From Candidatus Stahliibacteriota bacterium (GTDB lineage Bacteria; Hydrothermota; UBA3073; JACQXS01): a stretch of 47,185 nt of DNA. The DNA is taken from assembly GCA_016208615.1 (NCBI GenBank), contig JACQXS010000045.1:5719-52903 (forward strand), given 5' to 3'. Made by a program: the position numbers and the translations under genes. The notes beneath the pieces are model-generated. The model had not been told where the DNA came from. It made no database searches and saw only the letters and a program-made list of their open reading frames with translations. Shown one piece after another: positions 33,801 to 40,644 of this stretch. Each line of letters starts with the position of its first letter. The first letter of the stretch is position 1.

Positions 33801-33962
33801 AGGAAATGTCTTATCCAGCTGCGGCATCCGTCCACCAATTGAAGGTGTTTCTTCAACTAAGTGGACATCAGCACCCAATTCAGCTAAATCAAGTGCCGCC
33901 TGGATACCAGATATACCGGCACCTACTACTAATACTGACTTATTTTGCTTATTATAAGTCAT
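30855..33962 (-). CDS. hdrA: Tandem HdrA: heterodisulfide reductase-type FAD/iron-sulfur subunit A
   Basis: At 1035 residues it is longer than classic HdrA (about 650). Residues 1-440 form an extra HdrA-like FAD unit (VLVVGAGISGIQAALDLAE, CVGCGICEQKCP near 113, FIQCVGSRD, CSSVCCMYAIKEA). From about 455 the standard HdrA follows: VFVCHCGINIAGVVDV, ACTPRTHEPLFRETL, VIGGGLSGMVSALAIAEAG, QCVGSREKDRLYCSRVCC, and terminal ferredoxin motifs CTACGVCVEVC (about 962) and CKGCGVCAASC (about 1000). Tandem HdrAs occur in other anaerobes. It carries the bifurcating FAD of the complex. A repeat insert (ANRTPQTEHRKPNTDT) lies before the second QCVGSR motif. A promoter stands 10 nt upstream, making it the first gene of the operon. 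Confidence 0.93.
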   Translation of the reverse strand: MTYNKQNKSVLVVGAGISGIQAALDLAELGADVHLVEETPSIGGRMPQLDKTFPTNDCSLCILAPKMSECARHPGITLHTYSSLASISGEVGNFSCQINEFPKYVDPQKCVGCGICEQKCPTKIMDEFDMGLRQRKAIYRYFLQSIPSNYVIDAAHCLYLTKGACRLCEKECTAGAINFEDKAKTITLSCGAIVLATGIDPYNPISYGEYGYKKFKNVITSLEFERLLSASGPQKGHIVRFSDGKPPQKIAFIQCVGSRDVNVKNEYCSSVCCMYAIKEAIIAKEHIKNIEPSIFFMDIRAYGKDFDKYYERAKAQSGVRFVRSKVAEINETNGGSLSLRYTQEDGKLKEESFDMVVLSVGLEPRKGIDKMSDKSDIKLDEYGFCRTGQFTPLATTKEGIFVIGGMSGPKDIPESVMAASGTVAECAKFLALERQAKVSKKVYPPELNVIGDRPRIGVFVCHCGINIAGVVDVEKVAEVAQKLPNVDYAQTTLYACSQDSLNIMKDKVKEHNLNRVIVAACTPRTHEPLFRETLREAGLNQYLFEMSNIRDQCSWAHMNEPELATQKAKDLVSMAVAKARNLNPLDRLLIQVNPKAIVIGGGLSGMVSALAIAEAGYEVVIIEKDSELGGNLKNIYYTLDGKEVQKLLKETIDKVKSNPLITTYTNAKIDNISGYIGNFKTQLSVNGNGLAANTEIEHGIIVVATGAEEYKSKEYLYGEDARIITQLELEKRLSVIANRTPQTEHRKPNTDTKAPKTVVMIQCVGSREKDRLYCSRVCCSEAVKNAIEVKRIYPNADVYVLYRDVRTYGLMEKYYTKARENGVVFIRYEPEYKPQVEILDKEDINSKLRITTIDPLLESKVIIEADLVVLSCAIDAPTRNKELAKLLKVPLNADGFFLEAHAKLRPVDFATDGVFICGLAHGPKDMEESIIQAKGAAGRALTVLSRQTMEAEGTICWVNPIRCTACGVCVEVCAYSAIEIKEKEILPGVVERVAEINEALCKGCGVCAASCRCSAIDLKGFTDEQIFEAIGAGSG
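31691..31770 (-). repeat. CGGTTTGCGGTGTTCGG stutter insert in hdrA
   Basis: Reads tcggtgttcggtttgcggtg repeatedly, ending in ttgcaataaccgataaccgc. It encodes the N/R/P/T-rich insert ANRTPQTEHRKPNTDT. The conserved residues on both sides are intact, so the insert seems to sit in a surface loop. Confidence 0.7.
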
Positions 33963-33972
33963 AATTTTTCTT

Positions 33973-34000
33973 ACTATAAATCAATGTATTAAATTGTCAA
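33973..34000 (-). promoter_or_regulatory. Promoter of the hdr/flox operon
   Basis: TTGACA (34000-33995), 16-nt spacer, TATAGT (33978-33973), then 10 nt to the hdrA ATG. There is no other convincing promoter inside the operon, so it probably drives most of the genes down to 21610. Confidence 0.7.
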
Positions 34001-34046
34001 GCCATTTTTATCCTTCTTTATTTCATTTTTAGCAAATGGAAAAGTA

Positions 34047-34075
34047 TTGACATTTATATTTTTATAGTCTATATT
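34047..34075 (+). promoter_or_regulatory. Promoter of tRNA-His
   Basis: TTGACA (34047-34052), exactly 17 nt, TATATT (34070-34075), 10 nt before the tRNA 5' end. It is near-consensus for a housekeeping sigma factor. Confidence 0.8.
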
Positions 34076-34085
34076 CAAAAATAAT

Positions 34086-34160
34086 GGTGAGTGTAGCTCA
34101 ATTGGTTAGAGCACCGGACTGTGGCTCCGGTGGTTGAGGGTTCAAGTCCCTTCACTCACC
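34086..34160 (+). tRNA. tRNA-His, anticodon GTG
   Basis: Acceptor GTGAGTG/CACTCAC with the encoded extra G at -1 (34086) and discriminator C (34160), both typical for tRNA-His. D arm GCTC/GAGC, anticodon stem CCGGA/TCCGG with loop CTGTGGC (anticodon GTG), T arm GAGGG-TTCAAGT-CCCTT. No CCA is encoded. Confidence 0.96.
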
Positions 34161-34262
34161 CCAATTGATACCTGCAAGTAGAAATAATTTAGAATTTCTC
34201 ATCGTAGTTTTGAGTTTTGACCCTTGAATTTTAACTTTTACCCTAAATCCCATAATAAAAAC

Positions 34263-34296
34263 ACATCCACCTACACACTTATATGCAGATGGATGT
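34263..34296 (-). terminator. Hairpin terminator of the PQQ-propeller gene
   Basis: On the minus strand ACATCCATCTGC pairs with GTAGGTGGATGT (with G-T and one mismatch) around a 10-nt loop and is followed by GTTTTTATT. It begins 21 nt after the gene ending at 34317. Confidence 0.75.
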
Positions 34297-34316
34297 AATA
34301 TAAACTATTTGGCGAT

Positions 34317-35855
34317 TTACATCTTCATGAGTAGCAACTTTTGTACCGCACTCTTATTTCCAATTTTCACCTTGCAAAAATAAATACCATTTGGAACTTT
34401 ATTCCCATTCCAAGAAGCTGTATAGTTACCCGGCACCTGATGAGCATCTTTTACTATTTCTGCTACCCTCTTTCCACTTATATCGTATATTCCTATCTCT
34501 ACATCACTTTCCTTATCAACCCTATAATAAATCGTAGTGGAATAAGTAACTGGATTAGAAGTAATGCGTAATATTTTATCTACCCCAATCCCTTGTTCCT
34601 CTATCCCCAATTGTCTATCCCAAATAGCATAAAAAGTATGCCCTGAACAATCACCAAAATAGACTGTATTATCAGGTCCAATAGCAGGGGTATCCCAAAC
34701 TTCGTCATCTGTATCATAATAGCAGTCTATACTACCACTTGTTGCATTCAAATTATAAAGCCGACCCTTACCATCACCCGAAGACCAGCCCACACCAACA
34801 TAAAGTCTATTATTAGAACTTAAAATCGGTCCCCCATAATGTGAGTTTATGCCTCCAAGCGGTAGAGATGTTTTCCATATTTGGCTACCATCAGCAGTAG
34901 ATAGGGCGCGCATTGTACCTCCATAAATAAAATAAACCGTACTCCCATTAGCACTAATGGCTGCACTTGCAACAGAAGAACTAACTCCACTATTATACAC
35001 CCATTTTTGAGTACCATTAGGATTAACCGCATAAAGCTTACCATCTCTACTACCTATGTAAATAGTATTGTCAGGACCTACAGAAGGAGATGCATCACTG
35101 GTATTAGCATTAAACTCCCAGTTAAATCCTCCAGTAGCTGCATTTATGGCATATAATTTACCAGAAACAGCAAATTCACTCGTAGCCACATAAACTGTAG
35201 CTTCGTCATGACTTAATGCCGGTGAAGATTGAACCTTCTTCGGTAAATCATACTTCCACACCTGTACACCAGTAGTTGAGTTAATCGCATATAGAGTGCT
35301 GTCTTCAGACCCTATAAATACAACTCCACTTGCACTAAGCACAGGCGAAGAATGTACTTCACCTACCGTAGGGAATATCCATTTCACAGTCCCATCCTGC
35401 CTAAAAGCATACACATTACAATTCCTATTCCCTATATAAATTGCTCCATCAGTTCCGATAGCCCCAACGGCGGGCGAAGAGTTAAATTGTTCAGTAGCCC
35501 CACTAAGCATATACTCCCACCTAATTATAGCATTAAACATCATATCCTTAAATGCGAACACTCTTCTTCTCTGCATATTCCCAATATAACACATCGGATT
35601 ATGAGCTGGGTCTGGCTCACTAGTTAATCCTTTGATTGCGGGCGAAGAATGAAAATATGCATCGTTTGGATACACACTATAAGTCCACTTTGAATCACAA
35701 ACTGCAGTCCCCGGATACGGACTTTGCCCTGTTCTCTGCGCATCATGACGGAACATTAACCAATAATCAATATCCGCAAATACATTAGTAGATATAAAAG
35801 CGGATATACTTACTATGCCTATGATTAAAGCACTCTTTACAAAATTACCCCTCAT
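34317..35855 (-). CDS. Exported PQQ-like beta-propeller protein with C-terminal sorting domain
   Basis: The 512-residue protein has a signal peptide (MRGNFVKSALIIGIVSISAFIST...FA), an N-terminal YWLMFRHDAQRTGQSPYPG motif typical of PQQ-propeller proteins, and seven or so blades with repeated SSPxxxxDGxxYIGSxDxxLYAxN patterns. The last 80 residues are a Por/FlgD-type tail (VEIGIYDISGKRVAEIV, VPNGIYFCKVKIGN). It probably folds as a secreted propeller without bound PQQ; its ligand is unknown. An AAGGAGGTG ribosome site precedes the ATG. Confidence 0.88.
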   Translation of the reverse strand: MRGNFVKSALIIGIVSISAFISTNVFADIDYWLMFRHDAQRTGQSPYPGTAVCDSKWTYSVYPNDAYFHSSPAIKGLTSEPDPAHNPMCYIGNMQRRRVFAFKDMMFNAIIRWEYMLSGATEQFNSSPAVGAIGTDGAIYIGNRNCNVYAFRQDGTVKWIFPTVGEVHSSPVLSASGVVFIGSEDSTLYAINSTTGVQVWKYDLPKKVQSSPALSHDEATVYVATSEFAVSGKLYAINAATGGFNWEFNANTSDASPSVGPDNTIYIGSRDGKLYAVNPNGTQKWVYNSGVSSSVASAAISANGSTVYFIYGGTMRALSTADGSQIWKTSLPLGGINSHYGGPILSSNNRLYVGVGWSSGDGKGRLYNLNATSGSIDCYYDTDDEVWDTPAIGPDNTVYFGDCSGHTFYAIWDRQLGIEEQGIGVDKILRITSNPVTYSTTIYYRVDKESDVEIGIYDISGKRVAEIVKDAHQVPGNYTASWNGNKVPNGIYFCKVKIGNKSAVQKLLLMKM

Positions 35856-36007
35856 CTCACACCTCCTTGTTTATCTTCCATTTTTCCTTCTCTACATATA
35901 AACAATACTTCCTTGTCAGAAGTATCTATATGTATAATAATCACAAATTCAACTTTGTCAAGTTTTATTTGCAATTTTTTTGCAAGATTTTTCAAAACCA
36001 CCCGAAA

Positions 36008-36385
36008 TTATTGTAAATCAATGGTCTGGGGGTTAATTTTTATTCTGTATTGCTTTTTGACTGAATCCTTTTTCTTTTCTTTTAATATCTGTTCGTGTAT
36101 GCTATGTGGCTTTTGGGTTGGAATTCGTAACTTCTTGCGGATGTTTAATCTTTTTAGTTTCTCTTGAAGTCTAATCATTGCTAATTCTCTATTCCTTGCC
36201 TGCGACCTGTATTCAGTGGCAGCAACTGTAATTCCGGAGGAAGGGTGATAAATTTTAACTGCTGTCTCTTTACTATTTTTTCTTTGTCCACCGGGTCCGC
36301 TACTCCTATAGAACCTAATTTCCACTTCCTTTTCAATCTTTTTCAGGTCAGTAGAAAATCTTATTTTCATATTCAACTCCGCCAC
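36008..36385 (-). CDS. Small GGQ-domain release-factor-like protein (ribosome rescue type)
   Basis: The 125-residue protein contains the peptidyl-tRNA hydrolysis motif in RSSGPGGQRKNSKETAVKI (GGQ at about residue 34) followed by a basic helical tail (KLKRLNIRKKLRIPTQK, LKEKKKDSVKKQYRIK). It lacks the codon-recognition domains of RF1 and RF2. This layout is that of ArfB/YaeJ-like or RF-H-like factors that free stalled ribosomes; the tail is expected to enter the empty mRNA channel. Given the in-frame stops in nearby genes the presence of such a factor is notable, but no link can be shown. Confidence 0.85.
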   Translation of the reverse strand: MAELNMKIRFSTDLKKIEKEVEIRFYRSSGPGGQRKNSKETAVKIYHPSSGITVAATEYRSQARNRELAMIRLQEKLKRLNIRKKLRIPTQKPHSIHEQILKEKKKDSVKKQYRIKINPQTIDLQ

Positions 36386-36437
36386 AGAGGGTTAGTTTCT
36401 CTCTATAACTAATTTGCGTAAATAGAAAGCAATACTC

Positions 36438-37178
36438 TTATTTGATTGCTTCTACATAAAGCGTTACATCAGATTGAACCTCTAACACCTTTAAGTCTGG
36501 CACTGCACCCTGTTGGTAATTACAGAGTACTATTTTCTTAAACCCTGCATCCGCCATTGCCTTGTGTAGCAAAGAATAATCATACATAAAGCGATGCTTA
36601 CCATAATATTCATCAACTCCACGAAGGTCAGAAAAAAAGGCAGCCAAAAATCTAATTCGTTCACCCTTCAAATATAAATTAACAAGTTTTTCTAAATCAG
36701 GGACACAAACCCGAAGTACCCCTCCTGATTTTAGCACCCGATAACATTCTTTTAATAAAATATTGCCTTTGGCACAAGGAAAATGTTCAAAAAGATGTGA
36801 AGAATAAATGAAGTTGGCAAAGTCTTTCGGTAAAGGGATACCATAATTTAGGTCATAGTGTATAAAGTAGCATCTTTTCTCCTTAAGTTGCATAATAGTA
36901 TCCATCCATTGTCTTTCCATTTTAGTAGTTGAAATATTTTTGCCTATTTTCAATATCCAATTCGGTATAGTTGCCATAAGAACTGTAACCCCACTATCTA
37001 TATTTATCCACCTTTCGGCTACAACTTTACCTGCTCCAAGATTAACTTTTACAGGAGAATAATCGTTAGGAAAAGTTTCCCATTTTCTATTTTTCTGCAA
37101 CCAACAGATGAACCATTTGACAATAAATTTAAGCTTTTCTTTTCTTACCATTGGTTTCTTGTATAGTAATTTAGCCAT
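36438..37178 (-). CDS. Class I SAM-dependent methyltransferase
   Basis: The 246-residue protein has motif I VNLGAGKVVAERWINIDSG (about 45-63), an acidic post-I position, YSSHLFEHFPCAKG at the motif IV position, and LLKECYRVLKSGGVLRVCVPDL at motifs V-VI. It belongs to the Methyltransf_11-like group often found with glycan biosynthesis. The substrate is unknown. Start ATG 37178 is the longest choice; an alternative ATG at 37151 (MVRKEKLKF) is possible. Confidence 0.82.
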   Translation of the reverse strand: MAKLLYKKPMVRKEKLKFIVKWFICWLQKNRKWETFPNDYSPVKVNLGAGKVVAERWINIDSGVTVLMATIPNWILKIGKNISTTKMERQWMDTIMQLKEKRCYFIHYDLNYGIPLPKDFANFIYSSHLFEHFPCAKGNILLKECYRVLKSGGVLRVCVPDLEKLVNLYLKGERIRFLAAFFSDLRGVDEYYGKHRFMYDYSLLHKAMADAGFKKIVLCNYQQGAVPDLKVLEVQSDVTLYVEAIK

Positions 37179-37236
37179 TCTAAAAGAAATGTCAAGTAAA
37201 AAAGTTGTCCTGCAAAATAGTATATTAAAAAATTAC

Positions 37237-37265
37237 TTGACAAGGTAATTAAGTTTCATTATTAT
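37237..37265 (+). promoter_or_regulatory. Promoter of rpsO-pnp
   Basis: TTGACA (37237-37242), exactly 17 nt, TATTAT (37260-37265), then 8 nt to the rpsO ATG. Same boxes and spacing as at 12399-12427. Confidence 0.75.
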
Positions 37266-37273
37266 TCATTCAA

Positions 37274-37576
37274 ATGTGGACAGCAGAGCAAAAAGGTGAA
37301 ATTATAGGAAAGTTTAGGGTACATTCCAAAGATACTGGGTCGCCCGAAGTTCAGGTTGCATTGCTTACCAGCCGTGTAAATAACTTATCTGAACATTTGA
37401 AGGTTCACAAAAATGATAAACACTCGAGGCGTGGGCTAATTATGATGATATCTCACAGAAGAAAATTACTTAAATATCTTTTTCAAAAAAACCCTTCCGG
37501 TTACCAGCAACTTATAGAAACCCGCAGCAGGCAAAATACCTGGTGGCTTCTTCAAGCGAGAAGGCCGTCCCACTGA
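37274..37576 (+). CDS. rpsO: 30S ribosomal protein S15 with an abnormal C-terminus
   Basis: Residues 1-82 are a normal S15: [55 protein letters not shown]15 should then end after about six residues (typically LGLRR). Instead the frame continues [18 protein letters not shown], which is pnp sequence read in the wrong frame. The end of rpsO, the intergenic gap and the start of pnp are therefore missing. S15 binds 16S rRNA and organises the platform; the extra tail would probably be tolerated but is not native. A promoter lies 8 nt before the ATG and no ribosome site is seen. Confidence 0.9.
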   Translation: MWTAEQKGEIIGKFRVHSKDTGSPEVQVALLTSRVNNLSEHLKVHKNDKHSRRGLIMMISHRRKLLKYLFQKNPSGYQQLIETRSRQNTWWLLQARRPSH

Positions 37577-39374
37577 TAAAGAGATATTGACTTCAAGACT
37601 TATAGACCGCTCCATAAGGCCACTTTTTCCTGATGGCTGGCAATCCCCAGTACAAGTAATTGCAAGTATATTATCGTCTGACATTGAAAATGATGGCGAT
37701 ATTTTAGGATTATTAGGGGCCTCGGTTGCATTGAGAATGTCCAGTATTCCATTCCAATATCCAATAGGAGCAGTCAGAATTGGGTTCACAAATAATCAAT
37801 TTATCCTAAATCCTACAACTTCTGAACTTGAAGACTCCTCATTAAATTTAGTGGTAGTTGGAAGTAAAGCAGGTATCACAATGATAGAGGCAAATTGTAA
37901 AGAAGTGAAAGAAGAAACTATTATTGATGCGATTAAGTTTGCACTTCCAGATATTCATAAGTTGATAGAATTACAGGAAGATATAGAAGTTAAAACTCAA
38001 ACCTTAAACCTCAAACCTCAAAACTCAGAATTAAAATCTATGATAGTAAGTAAATTTGGACCCGATATAGAGTTAGCACTTAAAATTACTGACCGTCTTG
38101 CAAGGGGTAAAAAATTACAGGAAATACAAGGTTCTTTAATTGAGAATATTGGTGAACAATACGAGGTGCCAAATATAATAAGTGAATTTGAATCTCTTGA
38201 GCGTGATATAGTGAGGCGAATGGTTACGGAGCAAAAATTACGAGTAGATGGTCGCGGGATAGAGGAATTGAGACCCATAACTTGCGAAATCTCTGTATTG
38301 CCACGAGTGCATGGGGCGGCTATATTTACGAAAGGTGAAACTCAATCATTATGCACAGTAACATTAGGCACAGTAGCTGATGAGCAAAAAATAGACCCCT
38401 TTACAGGTGAGACATATTATAAGAGTTTTTTAGTCCATTATAACTTTCCACCATTCTCAGTAGGCGAAGTAAGAGGACTTCGTTCACCTGGCAGGCGTGA
38501 GGTTGGGCATGGAACATTGGCAGAGAAATCGCTTGAACCTATAATTCCGGTGGCTGAAAGCTTTCCATATACTATACGACTTGTCTCTGATATACTTAGT
38601 TCTAATGGTAGCTCATCAATGGCAACAGTTTGTAGTGGCTCACTTGCTCTTATGGATGCGGGCATACCCATAAAATCTCATATTGCCGGAGTAGGGCTTG
38701 GACTTATAGATGATGTTGTACTTGTAGATGCAGTAGGAGAAGAAGACCATTTCGGGGATATGGATTTCAAGATAGCAGGCACAAAAGATGGGCTCACGGC
38801 TATTCAGTTGGATATTAAAACTAAAGGACTATCATTAGAATTAGTTGAAAAATCACTCCTATTAGGTAGGGAGGCAAGATTTAAAGTATTAGAGCATCTA
38901 AATGCAGCAATACCTGTTCCCAAGAAAGAGATAAGCGACTATGCTCCTAAACTTACTGTACTATTGATACCCAAAGAAAAGATAGGTCAAGTAATAGGGC
39001 CCGGTGGTAAGGTAATCAGGGAAATAATAGAAAAGACAGGTGCTAAAGTTGAAATATCTGATGATGGTAAAGTAACTATAAGTTCAGATTCGTGGTCAAC
39101 AACCGAAACAGCTAAAAAGATAGTTGAGGGAATAGTAGAAGAAGTACAGGTTGGCAAAACATACCTTGGTAAAGTAACGCGTATATTACCTTTTGGTGCA
39201 ATAGTAGAAATACTACCGGGTAAGGAGGGGTTACTACACATTTCACAACTCGCCAATTATAGGGTCCAAAATACAGAGGACGAAGTAAAATTAGGCGAAG
39301 AAGTGCCGGTTAAAGTATTGGCAGTAGAAGAAAATGGCAAGATACAACTTTCCCGCAAAGCAGTACTGCATTAA
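37518..39374 (+). pseudogene. pnp: Polynucleotide phosphorylase lacking its N-terminus (rpsO-pnp deletion)
   Basis: The frame opens after a TAG at 37515 with [20 protein letters not shown] and continues LTSRLIDRSIRPLFPDGW, then the second RNase PH domain (LRVDGRGIEELRPI, GETQSLCTVTLGT, FPPFSVGEVRG), KH (GQVIGPGGKVIREI, about 480-535) and S1 (GKVTRILPFGAIVEILPGKEGLLHIS). About 60-65 N-terminal residues and the start codon are absent; only a TTG at 37587 could initiate. PNPase degrades RNA phosphorolytically as a trimer, and the missing piece is part of the first PH core. A repeat insert (KTQTLNLKPQNSEL, 37991-38034) sits between the PH domains. Real deletion or assembly collapse cannot be told apart here. 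Confidence 0.85.
37991..38034 (+). repeat. TAAAACTCAAACCTTAAACCTC stutter insert in pnp
   Basis: It encodes KTQTLNLKPQNSEL in the linker between the PNPase PH domains. The words resemble those of the insert at 8274-8323. Confidence 0.6.
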
Positions 39375-39391
39375 ACTTTTAACTTTCTCTA

Positions 39392-40630
39392 ATGTATCAG
39401 AAAACTGTCCTCTCTAATAGCACAAGAGTAGTAACTGAAAAAATAGCTAATGTCCATTCCATCTCTCTCGGTATATGTATTACAACTGGGTCAAGAAATG
39501 AGACTTCTGCTGAGAATGGGGTATCGCATTTTATTGAACATTTATTTTTTAAAGGCACGACTACAAGGACAGCAAAAGATATAGCAGTAGAAATAGACTC
39601 AATAGGCGGTGAATGTAATGCGTTCACAGGGCAAGAATTCACTTACTTTTATGTAAGGTTTATAGATGAGCATTTAGAGAAAGTGTGGGCTTTGCTATTA
39701 GATGTTTTAAAAAATTCGCAATTCGGAGTACAGGAAATAGAGATGGAGCGTCAAGTTATACTTGAAGAGATAAAAAGCTTTGAAGACTCTCCCACTGACC
39801 AAGTATTCCATCGGTTGGCGGGCTGCTTATTTGAATCTCATCCACTTGGCTTTCCCATTATGGGACCCCGAGAGAATATTAAAAAATTTACCCGCACCGA
39901 TTTGATTGATTTTCGTGATAAGCATTATACCGGTAGTAATTTAATTATAGGAGCAGCAGGTAATATAGAACACGAGAGACTTGTTAATCTTGCTTCGCTA
40001 CTTGAATTTCCTAACGATATTAACGAACCTAACAAACCTAACGATTTTACACCTATTAGTGCTAAATCTGTGGAGTTGGCTAAAAATGAACTCTCACAAA
40101 TACATATAGCCATAGGAATAAGAACAATAGGGTACGGAGATAAGATACGCTACCCTTGGATTATACTCAATACACTATTAGGAAGTGGAATGAGTTCAAG
40201 ATTATTCCAAAGACTGAGAGAAAAAGAGGGTCTGGTATATGAGGTTAATTCGTTCCTTGAGTTACTATCGGATATTGGCATATTTGCTATTTATCTTGTA
40301 ACTGACCCACAAAATGTTGCACCTGCTCTCAATTGTGTTTGGGAGGAATTTAAAAAGCTAAATAAGGATGGATTAGAACAGGATGAATTAGAACGAACTA
40401 AAGCTCATTTAAAGGGCAATCTATTATTAAGTCTTGAATCTACATCCGCCAGAATGCTACGAATATTAAGTAATGAGATGCACCTCAAAAAATATGTCTC
40501 TATGGAGGAAACGATAGAAAATATTGAAAAAGTAGATGCACCTACATTACTTTCTATCGCCCAAACCTACCTAACCCCCAATATCTATTCCATTTCAAAA
40601 GTAGGGCCCTCCACTACCTTACATAAATAG
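39392..40630 (+). CDS. M16-family (insulinase/processing-peptidase-like) zinc protease
   Basis: The 412-residue protein has the inverted zinc motif HFIEH (about residue 47) in GVSHFIEHLFFKGT and the downstream glutamate region in QVILEEIKSFEDSPTDQVF. The second half has the structural partner fold (GSGMSSRLFQRLREKEGLVYEVNS). This is the single-domain M16B type that dimerises into a peptide-degrading chamber. Placement directly after pnp, 17 nt away, is a frequent bacterial arrangement. A short stutter (NEPNKPNDF, near 40020) is in frame. The expected site of action is cytoplasm or periplasm; no clear signal peptide is present. Confidence 0.92.
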   Translation: MYQKTVLSNSTRVVTEKIANVHSISLGICITTGSRNETSAENGVSHFIEHLFFKGTTTRTAKDIAVEIDSIGGECNAFTGQEFTYFYVRFIDEHLEKVWALLLDVLKNSQFGVQEIEMERQVILEEIKSFEDSPTDQVFHRLAGCLFESHPLGFPIMGPRENIKKFTRTDLIDFRDKHYTGSNLIIGAAGNIEHERLVNLASLLEFPNDINEPNKPNDFTPISAKSVELAKNELSQIHIAIGIRTIGYGDKIRYPWIILNTLLGSGMSSRLFQRLREKEGLVYEVNSFLELLSDIGIFAIYLVTDPQNVAPALNCVWEEFKKLNKDGLEQDELERTKAHLKGNLLLSLESTSARMLRILSNEMHLKKYVSMEETIENIEKVDAPTLLSIAQTYLTPNIYSISKVGPSTTLHK

Positions 40631-40644
40631 TCGGGAACTGCCCT

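Noticed and set aside
37587-37589. TTG 37587 as the natural pnp start
   Set aside because: Well-conserved pnp residues ([12 protein letters not shown]) lie in frame upstream of it, so the gene was longer; this is at best a rescue start.
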